Source of the DNA: Calocera cornea HHB12733
Taxonomy: Eukaryota > Basidiomycota > Dacrymycetes > Dacrymycetales > Dacrymycetaceae
Length of the DNA stretch: 49,488 nt
Assembly (NCBI GenBank): GCA_001632435.1
Contig: KV424071.1
Coordinates: 19,787-69,274, forward strand
Direction: 5' to 3'
Made by a program: the position numbers and the translations under genes. Position 1 is the stretch's first letter, and each line of letters starts with the position of its first letter. Shown piece by piece: positions 1 through 10,145 of this stretch. The notes below the pieces were generated by a model that was not told the DNA's origin, made no database searches, and saw nothing but the letters and a program-made list of their open reading frames with translations.

Positions 1-94
1 CGAGATGCTAAGGCATCTCGAACGAGGCTGCGAGCGAAACAGCTGCTACGGCAGCTTGGACAACGACGAGCTCGACGACGAGCTCGAGCACGGC

Positions 95-117
95 AAGGAC
101 CTCCTTCTGGAGGGCCT
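95..117. repeat. 23-nt near-palindrome, copy 1
   Basis: The sequence AAGGACCTCC-TTCT-GGAGGGCCT folds on itself with one mismatch. An identical 23-nt copy lies at 3550-3572, so the two copies flank the transposase gene. It may be a subterminal repeat or a trace of an internal duplication. Confidence 0.7.
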
Positions 118-120
118 CTG

Positions 121-135
121 CTCATTGTCATTGCT

Positions 136-166
<31 letters not shown>

Positions 167-196
167 CTGCTGCTGCTGCTGTTGTTGTTGCTGCTG
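121..196 (+). repeat. Trinucleotide/hexanucleotide microsatellite
   Basis: A run of GTTGTC units changes into CTG/TTG units just downstream of the palindrome copy. The same order (palindrome, then a CTG-type tract) is seen at 3550-3890, which suggests that 1-240 is a degenerate counterpart of the accessory-gene region. It encodes no convincing protein. Confidence 0.7.
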
Positions 197-265
197 CTGA
201 CGCGCGCGCGCTTTCATTCTTGCATCTCATTTCATTGAAGTATCTATAACTAACTAATCTACAGG

Positions 266-3216
266 CTACACGTCGAGCTCACCATCTGCATCACGCGCAG
301 AGTGATGAAGCTTGACGCGATCAAGCACGCACCATCGCCCCCGACTGTCCTTCAAGCGTCCAACGACGGCTTCGAGCGCAGAGAGCTCGACGACGCGTAC
401 GGCGGTAAGTTCCTTGAACGCCAAAGCTGAGCAGGGCGGCAGCTGACCATCCTTCTTGCAGGGCTGGATGACGGCAAGCTTGAAGATCGTGGCGCCGACA
501 GGGAGCTCGAGCAGGTTGCGCAGCTGGCCGTAGCGCACACTGTGGGCGCCGTGCTTGTACTACCCAAGGTGAGTTCGCTGCGCTCGGCCAGGAAACACCT
601 GACTTACCCGTACGTAGCTCATATCGCGCTCGGCGGGGCAAGTTACTCCCTCTGCAGCGTGCAGAGTGTCTCCCCTGCGCGGCAGGCGCAGCTTGGCCCA
701 CTGGACAAGCTGCTTGGGGATGTGCGTGCGCACGAGCACAATCTCCTCGCCGAGCTTGGCTGCCAGGTAAGCAACGAGCTTGTTGCGCAGCCCCTGCTCA
801 ACGACGAGCGTAGACCTTGGGGACATCAGCTGATGTTCCTTGTTCGCATCGGCCTCGGGCTTGCTGGCGAGCTGGGGGAACTTCCAGACAAGCTGCTGCC
901 ATTGCGCGCGGTGCAGGAGGAAGCGGTCGATACCCAGGTAAGGGTTTCTTCGCCCGGTGATGCATCGCTGAAGCTTGCCGCAGAAGCGCTCCATGCCGAA
1001 AGCCCAGTACGCCCAGACTGGCCCCGCCAATTCGATGCAGTCTGCAACGTGCAGCACCGAGTGCAGCGTCACGGGGCAGAGCCCAACGCGCTCGGGACGC
1101 CCGCGGTAGTACAGCCGCTCGAAGTCGACGACCCAAGCAGCGAGCGTGTTGCGGAGATTGTTGGCGAAGCCGGCGGGGTAGGAGAAGCTGAGGCAGGCGT
1201 TGACCGAGGCAGCGAGGACAGCCAGGTGAGTATAGTATGCCTTGTCCTCGAATCGATTTGACAATACGACAGGTGCCACTTGAGATACCCAGAGCAAGTA
1301 TGCTTCTGCGGTATACTCGAAGCGCTTCAGCACGGGGTTGGGGACTTGTCGTCCGAATACGCCAGGTATCGTATTCCCTCCCTCGTCGATCTGCTTGCCA
1401 ATTGCTGACCAGAGGTGCTTTGGCAGGACAAAGTCGTCCTCCTCGGGGTCGCAATGGCGGTTCTCGCCCATCCAGAGGTCGAGGAGCAGCGGGGTGACGT
1501 TTTCGAAGATTAGGTGCATGAAGTCAAGGGGGAACGAGGTAGGCCAGACCACGCTGCCGAAGTTGCTCCAGATGCTGACGCCCTTGATTCCAGTGTCCTT
1601 GGCGATGCGCTCGGCCTCTGCGCTGGTCGCAGCACCGGCTACGCGATTGGCAGCGTCGAGGAAGGCGTCGTGGGCGCGGAGGGGGAGGTTGAGGGGGTCG
1701 TAGAGGTCGGGGAGGGCGTCTGGCTGAGGGAATGCGCGGCGATCCAAAGGTACGCCGCTAACTCGTGCATCTGCTTGTCAAATTGCACTGACGTTGCACA
1801 TTTGACAGGGCTTGACGCCGTTATGGCCCTTTATGTTCATCAGCTTGGCGACAGCTGGCATGTCGCCAAACAGGAGAATAAGATGGGCGCGGAGGAGGAA
1901 GAACTCCTTCCTGGACGCATCGTAAGTCTTGACGCCGTGCGCCAGCTTCACGAGCTCCTCAGCTAACGGGTAATGATAGGAATCGATATCCTTCATCTGC
2001 CGGGGCCCGGGGATACAGCCGATGGAGATGTCGTTCTCCAGGTGAGTGCGTATTGTCGGCGGGAGGTTCAGATTGAACAGAATCGTAGGCCAGGCCGTCG
2101 AGCGCCTTCCCTTGAACGGTGCAAAGCCATCCGTCGACAGTGCCAAGGTGATATCGCGCGGTGAGTCGAAGTACTTGCTGGCTGCTCAGCGTCTTGCCGT
2201 TGACCTCGACGTAGCGCTCGCACAGGCCTCGGTACAGGCTACCTTGGAAGACGTCGGACATCTCCGGCGCGTCGACGTGCTTCCCGGCCCGGTACGACGC
2301 AAGCAGCTCTGCACGCTGCTCGTTGTCATACTGGGCCTGCAGCTGAGGGATGAGCCGCAGGTACCGGTACAGCTTGCGCGGCTTGCCGTCCTTCAAGCGC
2401 GGCTCGTCGCAGTGCGGGCACTGCTGTAGGTCGGCGGGCAGCCCCGTGTACGCTGCGCACGAGTTCACGCAGCAGTGATAGCTGACCTCTTTCACGTCAG
2501 ATACGAGCTTTACGCGCTGGACGACTTGGGAGAGGGGTGGGAAGGTGTCGGGATACGAGCTGTGGAGGACGTCGTACTGGGCAATGTTCAGGTGCGCCTC
2601 AGTCTTTGCCTTGAAGGCCTTGAAACACTTCTGATCATGATTGGACAGGTTATCTGGGCTGGATGAGCTGGGGAACAGCTTGGGGAAGGGTTGACGCACG
2701 GGGCATGGCTCTGTTACAGAGCATGGCCTCGTCGTTGACCCCCTCAAGCTCTTCCTCGACCTCTTCCTCCTCTTCCTCCTCTTCCTCCTCGTCCTCTTCC
2801 TCCTCTTCCTCCTCTTCCTCCTCTTCCTCCTCCTCTTCCTCTTCCTCCTCATCCTCTGAGACGTCCGCAGCCGCAACTTGGCGCGCGAGGGACCTCGAGG
2901 CGATGTCTATGCCTCGGCGCGGCATAGCGTCGCCTTCGTCCATGTCGATATCGAAGTCTGCGGCCTGCTCGAGCTCAAGCCCTCCAGGAGGAGGTCTCTG
3001 AGGTGCAGGAGGTGCTTGAGGTGCTTGGGCAAGCTTCTTGAGGAATCGCTGGGCCGTGCGGTGCGTCTCCTTGCTGATCGTTCGCTTCGGCTTGCTGACG
3101 AGCCGTAGCAGGGCAGCTTGCTCGGCCTGCTTGCTGTGCCGCGCGCGTGTTGCCTTTGCAACAACCTTGCCGCCGCAGAGCTCGCAGTTGCAGACGACGT
3201 GCACTTGAGGCGGCAT
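266..3216 (-). CDS. Tnp2-type (CACTA) transposase, possibly decayed
   Basis: This is the transposase that would cut and move the element. Translation starts at ATG 3216 (MPPQVHVVCNCELC, a CxC..C motif). A long acidic Glu tract follows (coded by 2756-2857), and an intron near 2650-2695 joins to a conserved part with a zinc-ribbon-like cysteine pattern (HCCxxxC..CPHC). Next come KYFDSPRD and LSTDGFAPF, characteristic of fungal Tnp2 proteins, then KPCQMCN, FPLDFMHL, and a C-terminal region with SYPAGFANN and MERFCGKLQ. The last intron (about 570-615) leads to a final exon ending at 266. Two junctions do not close cleanly. Near 2175 the frame of VNGKT and that of KYFDSPRD differ by one base with no normal-sized intron. 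Near 1757-1800 the obvious donor and acceptor are out of phase. The gene may therefore carry frameshifts, or my exon model is wrong there. Confidence 0.75.
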
Positions 3217-3408
3217 GCTGGACGTTGGGAGGGTGCGCTGGGCGGTGTATGCGCTTTAGAGGTGGGGGAGCAGGGGACTTGCCCGAAATGGTAAGTCCCA
3301 TACCATTTCATTCCCTTGCCGATCTACTCGCTTCCCTCCCGCTCACTCTTCACAGTGCCCCTACGGGGCCTATATCTATACGCGCCTCGATGGCGTGTCC
3401 TCCCGTCT

Positions 3409-3512
3409 TGCCCCCTTCCCCTTCCCCTTCGCCTTCTCCTTCTCCTTCCCCTTCCCCTTCGCCTTCTCCTTCGCCTTCTCCTTCGCCTCCTTCCCTCCCT
3501 TCCCCTCCCTCC
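3409..3512 (+). promoter_or_regulatory. CT-rich leader of the accessory gene
   Basis: About 100 nt of almost pure pyrimidine (CTTCCC/CTTCTC units) lies between a TATA-like stretch (TATATCTATA near 3371) and the ATG at 3522. Fungal genes often have CT-rich initiator tracts just before the start codon. Reading it as coding would give a Pro-Ser repeat from an upstream ATG at 3390, which is less likely. Confidence 0.5.
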
Positions 3513-3521
3513 TCCTCAACG

Positions 3522-4814
3522 ATGGCCCCGCGCAAGCCTAAGCCTGGCAAAGGACCTCCTTCTGGAGGGCCTTTGCCGAGCGAAACGGATACGCGTCCCC
3601 CCGCCCCAACGTCCCGCACCTCGCTGTCCGACATCGACTTCACCCTCGGCCCTACGCCTGCCCCACCTCCCGTTCGCCCCCCTCGCCCTTGCGCACGCGG
3701 GCGTGCTGCTGTTGCTGCTGTCGCTGTTGCTGCTGTTGTTGCTGATCTTGCTGATGCTGATGCTGATGCTGCTGGTGCTGCTGCTGCTGCTGCTGATGCT
3801 GATGCTGCTGCTGGTGCTGCTGGTGCTGCTGGTGCTGGTGCTGGTGCTGGTGCTGCTGATGCTGCTGCTGCGCCTGGGCCTGCTCCTGGTCCAGCTACTT
3901 CGCAGACGCTCGCCCCGCCTAAGCCTGCCGGCGCAAAGAAGCGCAAGGTCGACAAGGAGAACGCGCCCCCCAACGAGCCCGCCCCAAAGCGCCAGAAGCA
4001 ATTGCCTGAGAGGCAGACCGACAACTCGGTCAACCTCAAGGCTGCAATGACAAAGAAGCCAACGGCGGCTGAGAGGCTGAAGGCCAGGGAGACGGAGCTG
4101 TTGGAGGCACGGGCAAAGATTGCTGAGCTTGAAGGTGCGCACATATGTTGATGTATACATTTCAGTACTAACTATTCTACAGCTGGACTTACCGCGACGA
4201 AGCTCAAGCTCAGGAAGGCACTGAAGAAGCAGAAGAAAGATATCCAGCTGATCCCCAAGCCAATGGGGCAGGCTTCCAGCAAGAAGGGGTACAAGCTTCA
4301 GACGGCAATGAGGCTCGACAACGACAAGAAGACCTACAACGCCGTTGTAGTAAGTTCATTACTATTCTAACTATACTATACTAACTGCTACTCTAGACTG
4401 CCGTTCACGCAGCGTATCACCAGAGCGGCCTGCCGCTCAAGCCAAGAATCACTAACTACAGTGTCACCGACTTGAACGCAATCTTCACCATTGTAAGTAC
4501 TATCTAAACACTACTATAGCTTACTGATTTGTCTGCAGGCTAAGACCAAGGCTCCTGTGCTCGCGGCGTACGAGGGGGAATGGGCGACGAGGGATCTGCT
4601 GAAGCAGTACCTCAAGAACCTGAAGAGGGCAGCGGCGCTGGCTGCCAAGACCGCCGGGGCCGTGCATGGTGAGCAGGGCGGGGAGGACGAGGACGAGGAG
4701 GACGAGGGGGACCAGGACGAGGAGGACGACGGGGACGAGGACCAGGACCAGGACCAGGACGAGGAGGACGGGGACGGGGACGAGGGGGAGGAGGACGGGG
4801 ACGAGGATTTGTAG
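3522..4814 (+). CDS. Transposon-associated acidic nuclear protein, unknown function
   Basis: Exons 3522-4134, 4183-4349, 4397-4492 and 4539-4814 join in frame to give 383 aa. The N-terminus is proline-rich. A low-complexity stretch of Ala/Asp/Gly (coded by GCT/GAT/GGT repeats, 3700-3890) follows. Then comes a basic signal AKKRKVDKEN, very like a monopartite nuclear localisation signal with a KEN sequence, and a charged helical segment (ERLKARETELLEARAKIAELEG) suited to a coiled coil. A conserved block IPKPMGQASSKKGYKLQTAM runs into exon 3. The C-terminus is a nearly uninterrupted Asp/Glu tail. It is divergent from the transposase and shares about 300 bp of promoter with it. Similar small proteins accompany CACTA elements in mushrooms (general knowledge, not searched). 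Its role is unknown; DNA or transposase binding is only a guess. Confidence 0.75.
3550..3572. repeat. 23-nt near-palindrome, copy 2
   Basis: This copy is identical to 95-117. Here the arms extend further (GGCAAAGGACCTCC at 3546-3559 against GGAGGGCCTTTGCC at 3564-3577, one mismatch, 4-nt loop). It lies inside the accessory coding sequence. Confidence 0.7.
3700..3890 (+). repeat. GCT/GAT/GGT trinucleotide repeat within coding sequence
   Basis: About 190 nt of interrupted CTG-type trinucleotides encode an Ala/Asp/Gly stretch in the accessory protein. The length is likely to vary between strains. Confidence 0.85.
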
Positions 4815-5069
4815 GCTTTCCCAAGGCGGTCATTATCAGTAGCTAAATGGATCAATTCAAATGCTGTTTATCACCCATTTGCTTGCCTAATGGCTGAGTT
4901 CCAGCCTCTAAGTCGCCAATATTCAGTCTCTAATGAGCTGAAAGCCCGCGCGCGATCCTTAGAACAGCCTCTTATAGGCTGATTCAAATAAGTAATTAAA
5001 TAGATTTAATTAAGTAAATTAGCTACTTATCTACACTATCTACTGATTATGTACCACTTTATGCGCATT

Positions 5070-5187
5070 ACCAGCAACTTTGCCTAAGAAGGCAAAGTGC
5101 TGACAATGCGCAACTTGCGTGCGTCATTGTAAGTGCTGATTATCAGCACTGGTCAGGGTCCCAGTGTGACTATAGGGCGGACCCTGA
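5070..5187. repeat. Cluster of short palindromes at the putative transposon right end
   Basis: Three hairpins follow one another: ACTTTGCC..GGCAAAGT (about 5080-5100), GTGCTGAT-TATCAGCAC (about 5133-5149), and TCAGGGTCC (5153-5161) with GGACCCTGA (5179-5187). The surrounding 4880-5060 is A+T-rich and gene-free. Such subterminal palindromes are typical of DNA transposon ends. Confidence 0.5.
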
Positions 5188-6145
5188 GACATTATCTAAT
5201 CCGAATTGACTCATCCGCCAGAACCCTAAGGACAGTACTTATTTTGCTCACCCCCGCTCACGTCCCAATCGTTCTCCTATCCAGGCTTGTGTCTTTGAAC
5301 AACATTTGGTTCTTCGGGTGCTTGACTGAACATCGCTGCTCGAGCGATATACGTCGCTGTTATCGTCATATGTGAACGTTTGCTGTGCATGATCTTGCCG
5401 GTCGCGCGTAGGCTTTCGCAATCGCACGCGAGTCCGATCCTCTCGGAGCGTGCGGCATGCTCCGCACTCACGGCACCGTTGGGCCCAGAGACGGTGCATC
5501 ACTTGACTGACAACATGACTCAATACGCGGCTCACTCGAGCTGCGCTTGTGCACACGCGTTCATCTATCGACGTTTTATGAATTCTGACAGTATTGTCGT
5601 CTGAGCGCATACCGCGGCGAGGACGAGAACGTGGTCTCGGCTACTTACGCTGCCTCACCTTGTCGTTCTTGTCACAGCAGCTTGGTCATCGACATGTGCA
5701 TTCGCTGTGCGCTTTGTCACCATCTGGTGATGGGGCGATGCTCTCCCCCTTTTATCGCCCCGCCTCTGCCCACTCACGACTGGGTCGGACCGGTCAACAG
5801 CGCTCGGTTCACTCCGGACGCTGCAGTAACGTAACCATCTTTCGAATGGCTAGTACCATACAGAGCGTGGAGCTCCCGCGAAGCTTATTGGTACCTGGAC
5901 CAGCTAATTGCCGGGTTGGCTGTCCGAGCCGCACGGCGTTTGCGCAACGAGTCAACCCGTCGGCACCTGCGGCGCTTCTCGGGCACGGTGATGGCGGATC
6001 ACAGGACTTGCTAGACGCTGGGAGCATTCACTCCTTATATGGAAGATGTCATTACAGAGTTCCTCATTCCCGGAAGTGGACGGTTGTGCGAGCGCACGAG
6101 TCTGTCCATGCATGGATAGCATGTGAGCGGTACCTGTCTTCCGCC
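5188..6145. other. Intergenic region upstream of secreted protein gene 1
   Basis: About 950 nt without a convincing gene. The open frames are short and show no intron logic or family resemblance. The last part serves as the promoter of the gene at 6268. Confidence 0.5.
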
Positions 6146-6177
6146 GAGTCGAGCGGACTCCCCCTGGGCTATAAATA
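6146..6177 (+). promoter_or_regulatory. Core promoter of secreted protein gene 1
   Basis: The block GAGTCGAGCGGACTCCC (6146-6162) is followed after 7 nt by TATAAATA (6170-6177), 98 nt before the ATG. The same block, gap and TATA box precede the paralogue at 8845-8875, so the arrangement is conserved between diverged copies. Confidence 0.7.
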
Positions 6178-6267
6178 CACGCCTTCATCGGCTCCAAGCA
6201 GCGTCAATCCAGTCAGAACCTGCCGTCCCAAGCTCGACTCCCAAACACTCCCAACCACGACTACACA

Positions 6268-6968
6268 ATGCTCTCTGTTGTCGCTGCCCTCACCTTTCTG
6301 CTCGCCGCCAGGGCTGCGATTGCCTTGCCCATCGGCGAAGCTCGTGCCGAGACCGAACTAGTGTCACGTGCTGGTCCAAGCGGATACGTCGTGTACCCTC
6401 CGTAGGCAACAACCTCATTCGTTTCATCTACCCGTACTGATTTTTCCCAGAGGAGGCACCACTTTCGACAGCATGGGTGGTGGAGGAGAGAATGGAGGTA
6501 AGTAACCCTCCGCATTAGCATGGCGCCTCGTAACCCCTTTGATCTTTAGGCATCAGCTACCTGCACATCCAATACCAGGGCGTGTACATCAACGATTTCC
6601 AGAGCAATCCGGCAACCTACGCTGCGACCATCGGTGTGGACATCTACTTGGAGGATCCTACCGGGGTACAGCCAGACCAATACGTACGCTGCTTTGCCTT
6701 ATGCACAACACGTGACTCATTGATAAACAGCTGGCCCACGACTTCGGCACTCCGACTACCGCGGAGCTCATCGATGGATATTTCTCTCCTCCCGCGGGCG
6801 CTTGCGGTGACTACAGTACGTGGCATTTCTCTCTCGTGATCTGTTACTTATATGCTGTGCTCAGACCTTGTGTTCATCGAATACCAGAACGATGGTAACT
6901 ATGGCGATATCATTAAGTTCAGGGCTGCCGCTCCTGCTATATCCATTCTCTGCCTTCCTATCCAATAG
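6268..6968 (+). CDS. Small secreted protein, paralogue 1
   Basis: Exons 6268-6401, 6451-6497, 6550-6683, 6731-6815 and 6865-6968 give 167 aa. Residues 1-20 (MLSVVAALTFLLAARAAIAL) form a classical signal peptide. The mature part has YVVYPP-GGT, HIQYQGV, a TIGVDIYLEDPTG block, IDGYFSPP, CGDY and IIKFRAAAP, and ends LCLPIQ. There are two cysteines in the mature chain (CGDY and LCLP), which could form one disulfide. I do not recognise the family. The paralogue at 8968 has the same five exons and about the same length, so both are probably functional secreted proteins. It faces the pseudogene of an AGC kinase downstream. Confidence 0.85.
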
Positions 6969-7239
6969 ATAGACGCGTTTCGCAGTGATGAGAAGTGGAC
7001 TTTCGTTCAATCTTGCTGTTCTTAGCTCCGTAGTTACTCGGACATTGATTAACTGTACACGAGGTTGTTGTACGATGCGTTCGCGCACATCCACATCCCT
7101 TGGTAATGGCTATGGTATGGATAGACGGTGGACCGAAAGGATTGAAAAATAAAAATAAAAGTCGGAAGCGACTGCATGTCGCGGTATCTGAGCAGTGTGC
7201 TACTCGCCCACCAAGCGTGATACAGGTGATGCGCATCAC

Positions 7240-7935
7240 GTGCGAAACCCCTATTCATGCAATCACACATTTCCCACTTCACCTCCGCCTCCTCAATCCC
7301 ACCCGCGCGTACCCGATCACATCCCCAAGCTTGCTGCCTACGACATACTCGGCGAGCATGCACAGATAGAGGAGCGTCTCGTAGGAGGCAATGAGATGGG
7401 GCGCCCAGGGCCTGCCGGAGGTCGAAGCGAGGGAGTGGTCGATGCGCTTTGTTAAGGGCATTGCTACGCACGATAGCTCTCAGATCGAGTACATAGTAGA
7501 AGCAAATCAAGTCCTTACCTCTTTCACTGGATGGTAGGACGTCTCTGACAACGCCTTGCGCGGATGTACGTGGTTGTTCAGCTTGCACCGCACCATGCCC
7601 ACCTGCTGATGCCGACAGACGATCGTTGTCCATCCCGTCGGCTTCCCATAGAGCCCCCCACCCGTACCCCTACGCTAGCCGTTCGGGCTTGATGACACTC
7701 TTCTTACTGAAGGCGAGCGTTTCGAGTACTGTTTCTAGCTATTAGATATCGGATTGGCGCATGACGGCTGACACAAGGCGCACCTTCCTCATGTTCCTCC
7801 TCAAAGATTTCATTCAACTTCTCTGCAAGCTGGTCATTGGACACGATACTGCGCGGCTCGGTATTGGGATCGGTGTACGACGATGCAAACAGATGCAAGA
7901 TGAGCCGAGAACGGCGCTGTCATCGAGGGGACGCT
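7240..7935 (-). pseudogene. Truncated copy of the AGC kinase gene
   Basis: The segment matches the 5' half of the intact kinase at about 11.75-12.39 kb along its length, exons and introns alike. Shared words include LTKRI.HSLASTS, PWAPHLIASY and the acidic DDQLAEKLNE region. It is dead for several reasons. The start codon is replaced (the position aligned with the kinase ATG is not ATG). The frame shifts after ..VIGYA inside the kinase domain, extra bases occur around 7640-7670, and everything 3' of that exon, including HRD, DFG and the AGC tail, is missing. It lies just downstream of secreted gene 1, exactly as the intact kinase lies downstream of secreted gene 2. Confidence 0.85.
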
Positions 7936-8844
7936 GTGCGTGTTGCTGCGAATGAGGCGGTCGAGCGCGACTCCTCGCCATGAAGGGTACTAACTAAACA
8001 GCCATGAGAGATCTCGCCGCCACACTCGTTGGAGATGCGCTTCACTATCATGATCGTACTCGGAGGGCGTTACGTTCGTAACATTGGTCAAGACCTGCGG
8101 CACCGCTGTCAACAGAGGTGACGGCGCAGTCTGCCTGCACCACCCGACTGCGAGTATGACTCGACACGTGTCGTTCTAGAGCTGTGCCTCAGTGTGCGCG
8201 CCCTCCCCATGGCTTACCTGGCTTACCTTGCGGATCTTCCACCAACTCAGCGCTGAGCTCATCAAGTGAAGCGTATACTTTGTCTCGGCTATTTTCATGT
8301 GCTGTGCGCGTATGGTGCCTACAGTCTCCACCGAGACTCGGGTGCACCCTCTGTGCGATGATCCCGCGATCTTTAGCGGAGCGATGCTCCTGTTCATAGC
8401 CTACCTCACCGGTGCCCAGTCATGAGGAGCTAGGATAGTCATCCGCTGACTGACTTGGCAGCAGGGTGACGTAATCCACTCCACTGTTTGTGATCCAACG
8501 TATGGCCATCAGAAATGCGGTGCCACCCCCGAAGCTCCATGGCGCCTTGTTCGCATGTAGAGCTGAGAGCCGCCAGTTTGACTATCCGAGCGGTACGGAA
8601 ATTCGCATACAACGCTCGGGCTTCGGCATCTTCGGCACTGCTCGGGCGCAGCAATAGCGCATCACGGCTTTGATGCTTGACGCACATGGCCTTTCGTAGC
8701 GCTCCCCAAGCAAAGGGACGGTGCTGCTGAGGTCCTCTGCGTCCAGTTTGTCCGGAGGCTTGCGCAATCCTGCGCATCATAGTCCGATGTGGTGGGACGG
8801 TGTCCACTCGAGTGGAGAGCAGGAGGTGGACGAGGCTTCCTTGC
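7936..8844. other. Intergenic region upstream of secreted protein gene 2
   Basis: About 900 nt with only short overlapping open frames on both strands. No gene is supported. The end of it is the promoter of the gene at 8968. Confidence 0.5.
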
Positions 8845-8875
8845 GAGTCGAGCGGAGTCCCGTTTGACTATAAAT
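8845..8875 (+). promoter_or_regulatory. Core promoter of secreted protein gene 2
   Basis: GAGTCGAGCGGAGTCCC (8845-8861), a 7-nt gap, then TATAAAT (8869-8875), 99 nt before the ATG. The layout is the same as in gene 1. Confidence 0.7.
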
Positions 8876-8967
8876 TGCGCGCATTTGGCAGCCACAGGAA
8901 GTTTCAATCCAACCAAATCCCGCTTTCACGACTTCCACCCCCAAGCATCCAAGACCTCGACTACACA

Positions 8968-9664
8968 ATGCTAGCTAGTATCGCTGCTGTCACTTCGCTC
9001 CTCGCCGCCACGGCTGCCCGTGCCTTGCCTACCGGTGAAGCTCGTGCGGAAGCGGGCGTTGTGTCACGTGCTGGTGCGAGTGGATACGTTGTCTACCCTC
9101 CGTGAGCGATCACCTCATTCTGTCGAAACACAGCGTGCTAACCTTCCGCAGTGGAGGAACATCTTTCGAAAACATGGGCGGTGCGGAGGACGACAACGGA
9201 GCGGGAGGTCAGTATGTCTGAACAAGCCTAGTGCCTCATGCTAACCCGCCCCGCTCCTAGGAATCAGCTTCATCCACATCCAATACCAGGGGATAGACCA
9301 GAACGATCCTTTCACCCAGACCATCGGTGTGGACATCTATTTGGAGGATCCTACCGGGAAGCAGGCTGATCAATACGTAAGCAGTTTTTCGCTCCAGTGC
9401 AGCACATGACTCAAGGAGAATCAGCTGACATACGACTTCGGCAATCCGAACAACTTGCTCATCGATGGGTACTTCTCGCCTCCTTCCGGCGCCTGCGGAG
9501 ACTACAGTATGCTGTTACTTCTCTCTATTGTTTCATGGCTAACATTGTTGCCGTGCGTAGACCTTGTCTTCATTGAACATCAGAACTTGGGTAACTTCGG
9601 CGACATCATCAAGTTCAGGGCTGCCGCTCCGGCGATTACTCTCGTCTGCCTTCCTATCCAATAG
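8968..9664 (+). CDS. Small secreted protein, paralogue 2
   Basis: Exons 8968-9101, 9152-9207, 9261-9376, 9425-9506 and 9561-9664 give 163 aa. The signal peptide is MLASIAAVTSLLAATAARAL. The mature chain keeps SGYVVYPP-GGT, HIQYQGI, TIGVDIYLEDPTGKQ, LIDGYFSPPSGACGDY, LVFIEHQN and GDIIKFRAAAPA, so it is clearly a duplicate of the gene at 6268, with most change in exon 2 and the loop before TIGVDIY. Intron positions and phases are identical. The function is not known. Its downstream neighbour, in convergent orientation, is the intact AGC kinase. Confidence 0.85.
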
Positions 9665-10145
9665 ATACGAGTGAGCCACGCACTGGCTTACAACGGACTT
9701 CATCAAAGACTTGCTATCCTTAGCTTGTCATTCATTAATATATTCCTGAGCTTGGTGTACTCTGCGCTCACTGCCCTGCTCCAACTTTTGACGGTAAAGG
9801 GAACCGACAATGTTCAATTCTTCTCCCCGTTACGATACGTCTGGGCATCAACAGTGCAGTGCAAACCTCGGCGCTCCACTCTCGGACTTGTTGCAAGAAG
9901 CAGTGTTACCATATGCACTTGCCGTCGGCAAGGGATTCCTCAATCGGCGATAGACGGTCTTCCTTGTCGTGCGCCTGGCTGTCCTATACAAGCCCGCATT
10001 TTCGCGTCCAATGTCTATAAATATGATACTAATAGTGCGAGGATAACTGCGGCACAGTATGATCCTTCCCATCGCAGTCTGTATCGAGTCAACTCGAAGG
10101 TATTGTGACCAAAGAAGGAAACGGTATCGCATGCTACGTTGGCCA
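9665..10145. other. Convergent intergenic region
   Basis: 480 nt between the 3' ends of secreted gene 2 and the AGC kinase. It presumably holds both 3' UTRs; no gene is seen. Confidence 0.6.

Larger units (their letters stand above)
1..5166. mobile_element. CACTA-like (Tnp2-type) DNA transposon, left end outside window
   Basis: The segment holds a minus-strand Tnp2-type transposase gene and a plus-strand accessory gene arranged divergently, with low-complexity tracts at both flanks and palindromes after the accessory gene. The left end is not in the window, since position 1 already lies outside the transposase stop codon with no terminal repeat visible. A candidate right terminus is the CAGTG ending at 5166, which would pair with a CACTG left end; this is inference, because no partner repeat or target-site duplication can be seen. 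The right boundary could be several hundred bases off. Confidence 0.6.

Noticed and set aside
542..1261. 239-residue plus-strand open frame with GT-AG-like borders
   Set aside because: It is antisense to the Tnp2-type transposase, which has recognisable motifs on the minus strand.
3390..3521. Upstream start for the accessory protein giving a Pro-Ser repeat N-terminus
   Set aside because: The stretch is a pyrimidine tract downstream of a TATA-like sequence and fits a transcription initiation leader better than coding sequence.
3350..4144. 264-residue minus-strand open frame rich in Ala/Gly/Glu
   Set aside because: It is the complement of the repeat-rich accessory gene and has no motifs of its own.
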